From contig CM073886.1 in the NCBI GenBank assembly GCA_037176705.1, positions 124,898,001 through 124,962,000 on the forward strand: a stretch of DNA of 64,000 bases. The letters are read 5' to 3'. This stretch comes from Molossus alvarezi. Its lineage: Eukaryota; Chordata; Mammalia; Chiroptera; Molossidae. Position numbers and translations under genes: made by a program. How positions within the stretch are numbered: the stretch's first letter is position 1; every line of letters begins with the position of its first letter. Below, piece by piece: positions 34,466 through 45,560 of this stretch. The notes under the pieces are model-generated. The model was not told the origin of the DNA. It saw nothing but the letters and a program-made list of their open reading frames with translations, and searched no databases.

Positions 34466-34731
34466 CAGCAGTTTCTAACCAGTGTGCCACGAAAAATTTT
34501 AAACATGCAATCCCTGACTATTTAGTAAGAGGCACTGACCTCTTATTCCTTAGATTGTCAAATAAAAAGTGACAACAGCCAACACAACAATAGCCAACCA
34601 GTGTGAATGAATCAAAATTATACCTATTCTTGTCAGATCGGCAAAAAATATAACATCTTTTTTTGGTGTGCCGCAGAATTTCAGTAATTAGTTGATGTGT
34701 GCCATGAGATGGAAAAGGTTGGAAATCGCTG
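34466..34731. mobile_element. Non-autonomous hAT transposon (266 bp)
   Basis: Terminal inverted repeats CAGCAGTTTCTAACC and the complement of CAGCGATTTCCAACC (13 of 15 agree). 8-bp target duplications ACCTAGTT (34458-34465) and TCCTAGAT (34732-34739), six of eight matching. Inner text AGTGTGCCACG and GTGTGCCATGAGAT resembles bat hAT MITEs carrying 'agtgtgccgcg' ends. It is AT-rich with no transposase. Confidence 0.72.
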
Positions 34732-35124
34732 TCCTAGATAATTAACTGAGTCATTTCTGTTTTCCATCTGCGGTATGACAAAGCTAATACAAATGAAAGG
34801 ATAAAGAAACTGTGGTGCAAGAAAGTGAAAAAGCAAGTGACTTGGAGAGGAGCAGAAACTTTCAGTACCCAAGATGGAAAGCATAGAGCTCTCTGTGTCC
34901 ACTGAAGGCGTGGCCGAGTGTTACCGGAAGTACAATTTTTAACCTCCAGGGAGAAATTCCAGACAATGAACAGACACTGAAGAAAGTGATTAACTAACAC
35001 GTGTGATTGCTTCTTCACGGGGCAGAGAGAACAGTGATTCACCACTTGGGTTCTGGCAGTCATTTCTGAAGACAGGACTTCGTGCACCTGCTTCCTGCAG
35101 CAGTCCTGAAAAACTGCCACTCAG

Positions 35125-35235
35125 TCAAAGCCCTCCGCTGCAGGACTAATTATGTGACCTTGAACAAGTCAATTCTACCTTCAGTTTTCACCCTGGAAAA
35201 CAGATAATAATAACACCTGTCCCATGGGACTAATT
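35125..35235 (+). mobile_element. MIR fragment
   Basis: TATGTGACCTTGAACAAGTC, CCTTCAGTTTTCACCCTGG and AATAATAACACCTGTCCCAT follow the MIR core. Confidence 0.58.
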
Positions 35236-35239
35236 TGAA

Positions 35240-35405
35240 GGTCAATAATAATAGCTAACATTTAAGTGCTTACTGTGCACCAGGCACTCTTAAAGTACTC
35301 TAGTAATATAAATTCACTTAATTCCCTAACATAACATTCAGAGGAGATAGATAGGATACTATTATTATCTTTATTTTATAGAAGAGGAAACTGAGGCCCG
35401 GAAAT
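35240..35405 (-). mobile_element. MIR SINE, antisense
   Basis: AGCTAACATTTAAGTGCTTA, TGTGCACCAGGCACT and GAGGAAACTGAGGCCCGGAA are the reverse MIR pattern. It directly abuts a sense MIR. Confidence 0.68.
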
Positions 35406-35490
35406 GTGCTCCAGGGATCAGAAGCATCAGCATCACTCAGGAGCTTTTAGAAATGCAGGACCTCAAACCCCATCTCAGATTAGTAAATCA
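35406..35490 (-). mobile_element. MER5-like remnant, antisense
   Basis: CAGAAGCATCAGCATCACTC, GGAGCTTTTAGAAATGCAGG and CCCATCTCAGATTAGTAAAT correspond to MER5A read backwards. Confidence 0.62.
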
Positions 35491-35494
35491 AAAG

Positions 35495-35812
35495 CTGCTC
35501 TTTTAAAAATTAAATTTATTGTGGTGACATTGGTTAATAACATTATATAGGTTTCAAGGGTGCATTTCTATGATACATTATCTGCATATTGCATTGTGTG
35601 CCCACCACCCAAAGCCAAATCTTCTTCCGTCACCATGTATTTGACCCCTTTACCCTTTACTACCCCATCCCTCTTCCCTCTGGTAACCACCATGCTGTTG
35701 TCTGTGTCTATGAGTTTTTGTTTCTTTTTCTTTTCAGTCCATTTGTTGCTTTCAGTTTTATAACCCACATATGAGTGAAATCATATGGTTCTTAACTTTT
35801 TCTGTCTCTCTC
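35495..35812 (-). mobile_element. L1 3' UTR, antisense
   Basis: GTGGTGACATTGGTTAATAA, CACCACCCAAAGCCAAATC and TATGAGTTTTTGTTTC with AACCCACATATGAGTGAAAT form the antisense L1 3' UTR common in bats and other laurasiatherians. Confidence 0.72.
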
Positions 35813-35860
35813 CCAAGACATACAAATGGCCAACAGATATATGAAACGATGCTCAACTTG

Positions 35861-36332
35861 CAGGGGTGGGGAACCATTTTTCTAACAAGGGCCATGTGGA
35901 TATTTATAACATCATTCTCGGGCCATACAAAATTATCAACTTGGCCCTGGCTGGTTTGACTCAGCGGTTAGAGCGTAAGCCCGTGGACCAGAGAGTCCCA
36001 GGTTCAGTTCCCCCTAAGGGCACGTACATCGGTTGCAGTTTGTCCCCGGCCCCAGTTGGGGTTGTGTGGGTGGCAACCATTCAATGTGTCTCTCTCACAT
36101 CAATGTTTCTCTCTCTCTCTTTCCCCCTTTCTCCCTCCTGCTCTATCTGAAGATAAATGCAATAAATGTCCCCGGGTGAGGATAAAAAAAAAAAAATTAT
36201 CGACTTAAAAATTAGACTTAAAAATTAGCCTGCTATATTTGGTCTGGCTAATTTGGTGCAACATGTGATGTTAGCTGGTATTGATTTCTTGGGCCTTATA
36301 CGGCCCACGGGGCCAGACATTCCCCACCCATT
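35861..36332. mobile_element. Non-autonomous hAT element inside L1, itself split by a VES
   Basis: Starts CAGGGGTGGGGAACC and ends near the complementary TTCCCCACCC, matching the bat hAT family that reads CTAACAAGGGCCATGTGG and CATCATTCTCGGGCC after the left end, and TTGGGCCTTATACGGCCCAC before the right end. The right terminus is eroded and no clean 8-bp TSD remains. Confidence 0.72.
35944..36195 (+). mobile_element. VES SINE inside the hAT element
   Basis: Full VES with a GTAAGCCCGTGGACC variant of the A-B spacer, an AAGATAAATGCAATAAATG 3' region and an A tail. TSD AAAATTATCAACTT against AAAATTATCGACTT. Confidence 0.93.
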
Positions 36333-36534
36333 AGGGAAATGCAAATCGAAACTTCCATGAGCTACTGCCTCACACCTGTTAGAATGACTATTATTAACAA
36401 GACAAGTGATAACAAGTGTTGGAGAGGTTGTGGAGAAAAAGAAACCTCCTTCGCTGCTGGTGGGAATGTAAACTGGTACAGCCACTATGGAAAACAGTGT
36501 GGAGGCTCCTCAAAAAATTAAGAATACAGTTACC

Positions 36535-36753
36535 GCCCTGGCCGGTTTGGTTCAGCTGTTAGAGTGTCGGCTGCAGTCTGGAGAGACCCGGGTTCGGTTC
36601 CCACTACGGGCACGTACCTTGGTTGCGGTTTGTCCCTGGCCCTGGTTGGGTCATGTGGGTGGCAACTACTTGATGTGTCCCTTTCACGTCGATGTTTCTC
36701 TCTCTCTCTCTCCCTCCCACTGTATCTGAACAAAATATCAAAAAAAAAAAAAA
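36535..36753 (+). mobile_element. VES SINE inside L1
   Basis: VES lacking the GGTGAGGAT end, with a tail starting directly after the AACAAAATATC segment. A perfect 12-bp TSD AATACAGTTACC lies at 36523-36534 and 36752-36763. L1 consensus continues across. Confidence 0.95.
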
Positions 36754-37224
36754 TACAGTTACCATGTGACCCAGCAACCCCTCGTCTGGGCATCTCCCCC
36801 AAAATCTCAAAAACATATATTTGCAAAGATATATGCACCCCTATGTTCACTGCAGCATTATTCACCCTGGCCAAGAATAAAAGCCTACTTTTTAATAAGA
36901 TCTACAAACGTATCCTGTGCCTGTTAAAGTTTCAGAAGCACGTGACCACCTGGCTGAAAGTGGTGGAGGAGGTTTGAGTGGCAGGTCTGGCTCCATAACC
37001 ACTGTAGCAGAGAGCAGAGGGCCTACCATACACACGTAACACGTATTAGTTATCACCACAGTATTTCAGGGATGATCTGTACTTAGTTCTACCTGGAGGT
37101 AAAATAATATATATGTTGAGCTTAGACTAAAACAAATGAAGAGCTGAAACTGCCAACTAACCCTTAGCAGGAATTTCAATCACATAATTCTATAACTTCA
37201 ACATTAAAAGGGAACATGAAGAGC

Positions 37225-37375
37225 TAAGAACGCAAGTAGTTTGCTTTATTTCTATGGAAACTGATACTGAGAGAGAGAAGTAATTTGACCAAGGTGAACC
37301 AGAACATTAGGGGTATAGTAAGGACTTGAACATGAATTCACAGATAGGTCCTTAACCACGCAACCATTACTGGCC
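37225..37375 (-). mobile_element. MIR fragment, antisense
   Basis: TATGGAAACTGATACTGAGA, TTTGACCAAGGTGAACC and a CTTAACCACGCAACCATTAC end give a reverse MIR. Confidence 0.52.
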
Positions 37376-37478
37376 TCTCGGTATTCCCTGCTCCTGCACA
37401 GGTCAAAAAAGACAACTGAATAAGTAAGCAATCAGGAGATGCAAGTGGTTTCACTTTACTGTTTAAAGTGCTGTGCCA

Positions 37479-37744
37479 GCCCTGGCCAGTTTGGCTCAGC
37501 GGTTAGAGCGTCGGCCTGAGGTCTGGAGAGACCCGGGTTCGGTTCCCGCTAAGGGCACGTACCTCGGTTGCAGTTTGTCCCCGGCCCTGGTCGGTCGTGC
37601 GGGTGGCAGCCGTTCGATGTGTTCCTTTCACGTCAATGTTTCTCTCTCTCTCTGTTTCTCTCTCTCCCTCCCACTCTACCTGAACAAAAAATAGAAGAAT
37701 GTCCTCAGGTGAGGATTAAAAATAAATAAATAAATAAATAAAAA
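37479..37744 (+). mobile_element. Young VES SINE with (AAAT)n tail
   Basis: Complete VES ending GGTGAGGATT with an AAATAAAT tail (37719-37744). Perfect 14-bp TSD AAAGTGCTGTGCCA at 37465-37478 and 37746-37759. Confidence 0.96.
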
Positions 37745-37759
37745 TAAAGTGCTGTGCCA

Positions 37760-38587
37760 ACTACAGAGCCTACTTTAACGTCTATGAATATAAAATATCT
37801 TTTTGATGTGTTTCTTCAGAAACTAGCTGTTTATTGGCTTTATAGTAGATTTTCTCATGGGTGTTTTCCTGGCAATTGGCCAGAACATTGATGCAAAATT
37901 AGTGTTGTGTAATATTGTAAACTTTGGGCAATAATGTAGCTACCCTTCCCTAACAATCCCTCTTTCTAACCAACATAGCTTCTTAAAATTCTGCCCATCT
38001 TCATAGGAAAATGTTAAGGGGGTGCCAACACTTTTATCTTCTCTAAATTACATCACATTCTCCTCTACACACGCAGGAGTCTCCATCTCATAAATATGTC
38101 TTCTTATTAGTCCAACCAGATTTTAATTTCTGCTCACGAATAAAGAAAAATGCTCTCAATCCAATAACCAACAGTCAATTTCATGCTAACTGCAACAAAA
38201 GAGCAGAATTTTCGTTGACAAGTGTGCCTGAACACACAATTATTTATCACTACTCTAAAACTCGAACCAAAATGAGTTAAGATAAAATAATTATAAATGT
38301 AAAAGAGGAAGAGGCAGAATCATTATTTTTATTTGTATGTACTGTGATTCTTTACCTGTAAAATAAAAGAGAATCGATTCAAAAAATTTTAGATGAGCTA
38401 TTTACCTGAAAATCCGTAGCGTATTTTTAGCTACTGGTTGCCCCCACAGAGAAGAGCCCTCTAAGATTGTCCATCCTGCTTCTTAAGGTTGAGGTTTTCT
38501 ATATCTGACTAGTAAATGGAACATGTAAACTATTCTTCTCCCTTCATGAATTAAGATACACCTGGTAAGACTGTAGCGCTAAGCTTT
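37760..38587. other. Single-copy AT-rich DNA
   Basis: No repeat, exon or RNA gene recognised. Confidence 0.4.
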
Positions 38588-38827
38588 TTTTTTTTTTTTA
38601 GTCCTCACCCAAGGACATTTTTTGATATTTTGTTCAGATAGAGTGGGAGGGGGAGAGAGAGAGAAACATCGACGTGAACGGGACACATCGAGTGGTTGCC
38701 ACCCACATGACCCAACCAGGGCCGGGGACAAACTGCAACCGAGGTACGTGCCCTTAGCAGGAACCGAACCCGGGTCTCTCCAGACCGCAGGCCGACGCTC
38801 TAACCGCTGAGCCAAACTGGCCAGGGC
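38588..38827 (-). mobile_element. VES SINE
   Basis: Reverse VES with complement of the GGTGAGGACT end at the left and of the CCAGTTTGGCTC head at the right. Imperfect TSD around CTAAGCTTTTTT and CTAAGCTATTTT. Confidence 0.93.
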
Positions 38828-39127
38828 TAAGCTATTTTTAAAATTTTCTTCAATTTCATACTAAAGGGAGGAATTCAGGGTTCACTGTCAAAGTCACCTG
38901 AATCTGCTGAGAAAATCTCACTTTAAGAGTCATCACATGTTCAGCAGTTGCCATGTATTCCCTTATATATTCATGCAACAGAACGCAGTCTAAGTCCTAG
39001 AGCATGGTGATTTGCACTCAAGATACACAGACGAGTCTGAGCTCCCTGGGCTTGTTATGCAGCAGCAGGAAAAGACAGGTGCACAGAATCCAAGTGGGAT
39101 ATAACTCATATAATAAAAGCACGTGCA

Positions 39128-39366
39128 CACTGGCTGGTATGGCTCAGCGGTTAGAGCATCGGCCTGCGGACCAGAGTCCCTGGTTCAGTGCCCGCTAAGG
39201 GCACGTACCTCAGTTGCAGTTTGTCCCTAGCCCCAGTTGGAGTTGTGGGGGTGGCAACTAGTCGATGTCTCCCTTTCACATCAATGTTTCTCTCTCTCCC
39301 TTCCCCCTTTCTCCCTCCTGCTCTATCTGAAGATAAATGCAAAAATGTCCTCAGATGAGGATAAAA
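39128..39366 (+). mobile_element. VES SINE
   Basis: VES with a diverged head (CACACTGGCTGGTATGGCTC), an AAGATAAATGCAAAAATG 3' region and a GATGAGGATA end, then A-rich simple sequence. No clear TSD. Confidence 0.9.
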
Positions 39367-39401
39367 ATTTAAAACAATAAAAATTTAAAACAATAAAACA
39401 A

Positions 39402-39473
39402 TGCTCTCTGTAAGGCCATACAGAGAGCAGTGTTTACTCTTAGGACCCCTTGAAATACACTTTCAAGGGTCCT
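39402..39473. other. Two adjacent near-perfect hairpins
   Basis: Hairpin 1: TGCTCTCTGTA (39402-39412) pairs perfectly with TACAGAGAGCA (39419-39429) around the 6-nt loop AGGCCA. Hairpin 2: AGGACCCCTTGAAA (39442-39455) pairs with TTTCAAGGGTCCT (39461-39473) with one bulged C and a 5-nt loop. Twelve nucleotides separate them. No protein or known RNA family recognised. They lie shortly downstream of a VES tail. Confidence 0.8.
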
Positions 39474-40335
39474 CACACAGCACCAAAGACCACTGCTATG
39501 CACTAAGAATAGTTTTTACAGTGACTGAATTAATATATCAGCTACTCCAGGAAAACCCAGTGACGCAGTAGTGTTCACAGTTAACACCAAACTACAGTAT
39601 GTGGATAGCTACTTGCCGAAAATAAACAAACACACCTGCCTGTCTGTTAGACATCCCTTAAAAGACATTCTGGCCTTGATTCGATTTGCTGTTTGTTGTT
39701 GAAGCCCAATGGCCACCAGGACTGAAGCTGCTGCCCAATCAGCAAGCGTCCTGCTGTGACAACACTAATGTGAAACTTCTGGAGTTCCAGTGACATGACC
39801 TTCCACCCATCTAACCTGACTGTAAATCCTGAGACAGCCAGGCTCCTGAGGCCTGTCTGGAGCAGCCTGGCTGCCATGATCGACCTGTGGCAGGATGCTG
39901 AGCAGTGGCCATCTGGCAGGCAGAAGGGGGCAACTAGACCAAGGACAAGTCAGAGAACAGCTCAGAGCCTGAGGAGGCCAAGCAAACAGCAATGGGGCTA
40001 TGAACTGCGGCTCAGTAACCAGCAAACCAGGTTCCGAAATCAGGCCTGCAGCTGCTCTTACTTAAACATAGGCTCTGGCCACGGCACAAGCCTAGAGGAA
40101 GAGTTGCAGCTTCAATGAGATTTTCAAATAGTGACTTCAGATACAAATCACAGACTGAAATTACAGTACAGCCTTCAAGGTTGCTTGGTAAGAAAGCAAA
40201 AAAATACTTCATCTGAGATCAATCAGTTCAGCCTCAAAAACAGAGATGGCAGCCAATCAAATCTTTACTGGGCATCTAATACTCTGTATTATGATCTATG
40301 TAAGGAACCACAGAGAAACTCAAAAGAAGTGTAAG
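39474..40335. other. Single-copy DNA, possible old retrocopy not identified
   Basis: Open frames on both strands at 39647-40118. The minus frame 39647-39877 starts Met-Ala-Ala-Arg-Leu-Leu like a mitochondrial presequence, but I recognise no gene, A tail or TSD. Confidence 0.25.
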
Positions 40336-40559
40336 AGCCCGGCCGGTGTGGCTCAGTGGTTGAGCGTTGACCCATGCACCAAGAGGTCTCCTGTTCGATT
40401 ACCGGTCAGGGCACATGCCCAGGTTGCAGGCTCAATGCCCATTTGGGGTTTGCAGGAGGCAGCCAATCAATGTATCTCTCTCATCGATGTTTCTATCTCT
40501 CTCTCCCTTTCTCCCTCTCTAAAAAAATCAATAAAAACATAATTGTTAAAAAAAAAAAA
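40336..40559 (+). mobile_element. VES SINE, AATCAATAAA-ended subfamily
   Basis: GCCCGGCCGGTGTGGCTCAG head, B box TTCGATTACCGGTCAGGG, then a TGCAGGAGGCAGCC middle, a CT tract and an AAATCAATAAAAAC tail. It is a different subfamily from the GGTGAGGAT copies. No clear TSD. Confidence 0.92.
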
Positions 40560-41769
40560 CTAAACTGCAGCTCCACAGCCCCGCCAAGCATGCCCTGCTC
40601 TACCCAGTTGTCTCCTCCGCTGCTATGCTTTCCCCATACCAATCTGCTGGCAGTGGAAATACAGCCCCGTCCTTAATTCCCCCACAACACAGAAAACCAG
40701 GCTGTGACGTGTACTAAGTCATCAGTGAATCTGGAGACAGCATGAGTACAACCCAGAGGAACCTACACCATTAGTAGTGATGGCCACTCACAGCTACGTT
40801 GCAAGTCTGTTGAGGCTCAGCAGCGCCTTCCCTGGTGCTTGTCCAAGAGCGTGCTGGTGCCTGCTCAGGCTGCCTCATCCCTCACTGTGATACTGTGAAC
40901 AGACTGAGAAAGTTCATCTGAGCACTGTCACCAAGCTAAGGCTTTAAGTTGCCCAACACACACGTCTTCTCCTGAATTCATGCTTCAGTAACTATCTGAC
41001 ATGCTGATGGGAACCCTTTCACCACATGTTTAAAAGGCTGGTTTTCTTCTTCCATTGATAAATACATTCTCACTGTCCCCTTTCCAATATTGCTGATAGA
41101 ATCCATTCAGGACTTCTCATATGTTTGATTTTTCCTTTCTTCTTTCATAACTATTCCTATATTGCATACAGACATGAACATTCTTCATTTTGTCACTTTT
41201 TAAAAAATTCGCTCTGGTTGATTTCTATTTTCATTTGTTATGTAAATGGACATCCCTACTTACCAGCACTCTATTACTCTCTTCTGTGCTGGATCATAAT
41301 AGAATTGATGATATTCATAATGCATGGCAAATAACTGGGGGGGGGGGGGCTTCCAATTGGGATGCAAGTGCCCCTGGGTTATATAGAAATGTTCTGAGAA
41401 CAAGCAAGCATGAGTGGTTTCCAAGCAAGGAATTTCCAGATCCTCAGCTTCATTCTGAGAATGCACCTGTAGTAGAGACATCTTTTTGGACCATGCCTTC
41501 CGCACTATACACATGGAAATCTATATGCACTTTTTATATGGACACCCCATCTTCTGACACCTGTCACACACCAACCACTTCTCTGACTGCAAATCCCTTT
41601 GTATCACATACCTCGTAGATATGCTATGATTAACATATCTTTTGTCCACCTAGTATCCTGCAATTTTTGGCTTTTGAATTCCATTGAACCCCAACCGTCT
41701 CATTACAATAATCAGTCATGTTCAGATGCAGATAGCAAGTTAACAAACCTCCTTATGAGCCTTTTTCAG
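40560..41769. other. Single-copy DNA with a 13-nt G run (41337-41349)
   Basis: No repeat or exon recognised. Confidence 0.35.
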
Positions 41770-42380
41770 GGGTTCCAGTTCAAGGTGACATAAAAGCATC
41801 TTAAACTCACTTCCTCCCATAAACATACTGAATCTACAGCTACATATAGAACAACTTCCTCTGGAAAAAAACCTAAAAACTGTCTGATGACTCCTACTCA
41901 TCAGGTTAACGAGAGCAAGCTCACATCGAAGTGGATAGAAGCATGGACACAATCTCACCATGAACCCTACCCTCTGGCCTGGCGACCCACAGTCGGGAGG
42001 GAACTGGAAACTCAGACCTTCTCCTTGAAAAGCAAAGGATTTGAACCCCACATTGGACACCCCAACTTTTAAGACCTGCACCTAAGAGATGAGCCCCTCA
42101 AATATCTAACAGAAAACCAGTAGGGTTCACACGAGGACTCACCGCCCCAGGATTCCAGCGCAGAAAGAGCTGATCTGGAGGTTTTGTGTGGAAGCGGTTC
42201 ATTTGTTTGGCTTGGAGCTTTGGCCTGAAAGGCAGGTCTCTGATTTGACACACACCTGGGGGCCTGTGTGGGAGCGTCAGGGTTGGGCACTGGGGGCACC
42301 ATCTTCACGCTCTCCCTCTGCCCCATGGCGGGGCGCCAGTAAATCCTGGAGAGGAGCTTCTACCTGTGTCCGGGGCCCTG
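41770..42380. other. GC-richer DNA, possible L1 5'-UTR-like remnant
   Basis: The text resembles the kind of GC-rich, ORF-poor DNA found at L1 5' ends, but I could not match it to a named consensus. No exon recognised. Confidence 0.2.
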
Positions 42381-42384
42381 ATTT

Positions 42385-42720
42385 ACCTTTTACGTCTGGA
42401 GACTGGGTTTTCCATCTGAAGGTCTGGTTTCATGTCTGCTTTTACACGTGGAGGCCCAGTTTTACAGCTGGAGCCAGGATTTTACTTCGAACCCCGGTTT
42501 TAAATGCCTGGAGTCCTGGTTCTACACTTGGGGCCCCCACCTTAGGTCGGGAGTACTGAGTTTTACGTCTGCAGCCTCCGTTTTATGGCTGAAGCGCTGG
42601 GTTTTACGTCAGGAGCACCAGGTTTTACGTCAGGAGCCCAGGTTTTACGTCTCAAGCCCTGCGTTTTACGTCAGGAGGCTCCGATTTACGTCTGAAGTCC
42701 TGGTTTTTGCGAGGGCTACC
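42385..42720 (+). repeat. Degenerate ~20-bp minisatellite (about 15 units)
   Basis: Tandem units of 18-22 bp with approximate consensus GGTTTTACGTCTGGAGCCC. The last five or six units (about 42596-42705) are the most alike, the first ones strongly diverged. Plus-strand open frames 42188-42559 and 42448-42804 cross it and translate the repeat. They are not considered genes. Confidence 0.85.
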
Positions 42721-42799
42721 CAGGGCACACACCTAGGACTGCTGGCCCTGGTGACCAGCGGGGCTTGTGTCTGGGGTCCCACAGGACTGTATATATTCG

Positions 42800-43390
42800 C
42801 GTGAGCCTTTTTCATATAAAGTGTACATTTGTGTTTATAAATGTAATTATATAAGTATAAAGCTTTTAGAAATAACTTGCTTTGTGTCATAATGATAATC
42901 AAGTTAAAGCTGTTCAGACTTAAATGATTTCTTAGAGACATTATAGGAAAATGTTAATTTCAAATTTTAATTCATATATATAATTTTTGCAGAGTATATG
43001 TGATTAATATAAGACATCCAAGCATAAAACTTACATTAGATTAAAAATTGTGGGGGAAGTTGAATGGAAATTAGGTCAAAAAGACAAGGAATGGTATAAA
43101 ACTTCTATTATGATCTTGTTCACATATATGTGGCCGTGTGGCTATTGAATTGCCGTCAGAGATTCCACTGGGAAAATTTTAAAGTGTTTTGATAGTTTGT
43201 TTAAATGTTAATAATTACAATTTACATGATTTTCAACAACTTAAAGTAAAATATTTTAGCTGTTAACAATGTAGGAAGAATACATAGGCTTTTTTCAGTA
43301 TTATTTTGAGTTTTAACATATTAGTATTATTAGTATTATTTTTTAACTTATGATTTATTCAGATAAGATATAAGTTGGGTGTGAGATATT
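42800..43390. other. AT-rich single-copy DNA
   Basis: No feature recognised. Confidence 0.35.
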
Positions 43391-44930
43391 GGGTTATGTC
43401 GCAACTATATCACTTCATTGTAGGATAATGGGTTGGATTTGTTAACTCTCCCATAGTGGTGGCCAACTTGATAATACCTCGTTGTACTGGTTCACCTTGA
43501 AAAAAGGAAACGATGGGCTCAGAGGATCCAACTAAGCTTATGAGAGCCAACATAGAAGATCTGAAGGAGACTTCCTCTTGCAGCTGCATGTCAAACTGAT
43601 GAATATCAGGCATGGCATCTAACTCTAAGGGTAGCAAGATTGCAAAGGAAACTCAATGAGAGTCACCTGTGCCATACCCAAGCCCCTATAAGAAAAAGGG
43701 GGTACTCTGAGACCGGGGATGTTTGCTGGATGAATCGAGCATCTTCACCTGTCACATGTCCCTAAACTCTCCATGAAGCTAAAAGCAAAGGAGAGCAGCC
43801 TGGATACCCTGCTAGGCCCTCACTTCATGCCAGTGCCTTACAAGCTGGTGTGTGTCCCCCTCAAGAGCCACCCCGCCATCCCTCACTTACCCCAGGCCAA
43901 TAATAGGGGCAGGTCTTCGTGCAGCTGATATAGACATGTACAGTCCATGCTCTGGGAGAAAACAGCTTACTCTTAAAGGAGTCACAGTACCTGGCTAATA
44001 TGTACCATAGGAAGTGGGAGAACACATATAGGAGTGGATCTTGAAGATGTTGGGTCAAGGAAAGAAATGTAAAACCAGACAAGGGGGAATTTATTGAAAG
44101 GGGACCAGTCCTAGTACACTGCTGGTATGCTTTCTTGGAAGTTATATATATGATGGGTCCACAGCAAATGAGGTGAACATGCCCCAGCTTCCTTAGCATA
44201 GTACTAAAAAGGGGGTCAGAAAACTCAAGGAGGTGGGATGTTAAAGTGGATTTCTTACGTAAGAATCCAATCCATGTCTATGTTGCCTGGGAGGGCCAAA
44301 GGATGCCCCTTCACTAGAGCAGTAAAACATGTGGGTAGGGCATGAGGGGGACCTTAAAAAGCATTTTTAAGAAACTCAGTGAGAGATACCCTCTGAAACA
44401 GTATTGACAGTACAAGATGGTACCATACAGCTCTGCTCTAGTGTCAAAAGGGATGACAGAATTCCAGATCAGTAGGGATCAGGTGTTGTCATTTAATTGT
44501 TAAAAGCAAGGTGGATGTAGTTACTAAGTCATAAGGTCAGAAGTACTTAGCAGTAAGTGTAGATTTACTGATAGAAGGAAAGAAAGAACGCATTCAGGAT
44601 CAGATCCAGAGGGCACCAGCAAATTATATAACAACGCAGCCTGGACTCCCTTGTCACACACCTTTGTTGTGCTAAGGCCAGTCCCTCAGCGTATATACCA
44701 GCTCATGGGAAAGGGAGAGGGATGCAGTTTGCCTTCTCTATCAGTTGGTTGGAAGAGACCACCTCTCTCAGAGTCAGTGACTTCCCTAAGACACCAGCTC
44801 AAGGAAGACACTGCAGGGTTGGGATGGTGTCCTCCATGATGTGGTATATGTGCTGAACCAACAAAAATCATGTTGTATCCTCAATAACAACAACACATGG
44901 GTCTCAGGAGCAAGGAGTAGAAATCAAATC
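43391..44930. other. Unclassified ~1.5-kb block, possibly a decayed ERV or other TE interior
   Basis: Its base composition and word usage differ from the AT-rich sequence before it: purine-rich on the plus strand, with open frames on the minus strand of 75 and 112 codons (43410-43637, 43861-44199). I recognised no pol, gag or env motif, no LTR pair and no host exon, so the identity stays open. Confidence 0.3.
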
Positions 44931-45454
44931 AGCTTTTCTCACCATCACCCCCTGTGTCCGCCTTGTGGAATGTGTGCCTCCTGCTTCCCATAACCGGGCT
45001 TCTCTGTTGATGACAAAGCAAGGGACACCATGGGAACCCATTTGATGTCCACAGATGTACTCAGAAGAGGAAAATTATTCCTTGTTGGGATCAACTTTGA
45101 CGAGTGAGGGCGGGAGCTAATGAAAAAGTATTTCCCCTGTGATGCATTTCACTGTGTTCCTCAGAAGCTTCCTTGGGACTGACCAACCTGCCTTTGCCAT
45201 GGTGGTTCCAACCTGATGCCACGTCCTTGTGTGGGCTCCCTCCTCCTTCACGCCACTCGCCCTGTCTGTCACTGCTGCACCCTGCACTGCTGTCCCCAGG
45301 AAAGTAGCTCCAGTAGCACTCAGACTCTGCTTTCTGGAGAAATCTCAGTCGGAGAGGTCCTGTGCTAGTAGTTTTCTTATAAAAAAATAAATAAATTTGC
45401 CAACAAACATGATTTGCCTCTCCTCTGCTGGAAGCACTTCTAGGAAACTCTCTC

Positions 45455-45560
45455 TTTTGAATAGATTAAGGTACAACTTACATACAATGGAATGCACCAG
45501 TCTTAAGTGTACAACTCAATTTATTCTTATATTTGTATATCCTTCTTGCCAACAAACTTT
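45455..45560 (-). mobile_element. L1 3' UTR fragment, antisense
   Basis: AGGTACAACTTACATACAAT followed by TCTTAAGTGTACAACTCAAT is the antisense L1M 3' UTR pattern. Confidence 0.55.

Larger units (their letters stand above)
35813..36880 (+). mobile_element. L1 ORF2 3' fragment hosting nested elements
   Basis: L1 sense text ACATACAAATGGCCAACAGA up to 35860 resumes at about 36331 (TTAGGGAAATGCAAATCG, CACACCTGTTAGAATG, GGAAAACAGTGTGGAGGCTC) and runs after a second VES to about 36880. It abuts an antisense L1 3' UTR, so the pair has the head-to-head layout of a 5'-inverted L1. Confidence 0.8.

Noticed and set aside
39109..39127. Helitron (Helibat-like) terminus at ATAATAAAAGCACGTGCAC
   Set aside because: Only the ATAATAAAAG word resembles a Helibat start. 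The following text is a VES SINE, and no Helitron 3' hairpin with CTRR was found.
42188..42804. Overlapping ORFs of 118-123 codons
   Set aside because: They translate a degenerate minisatellite and GC-rich flank. No domain and no conserved frame period, because the unit is not a multiple of three.
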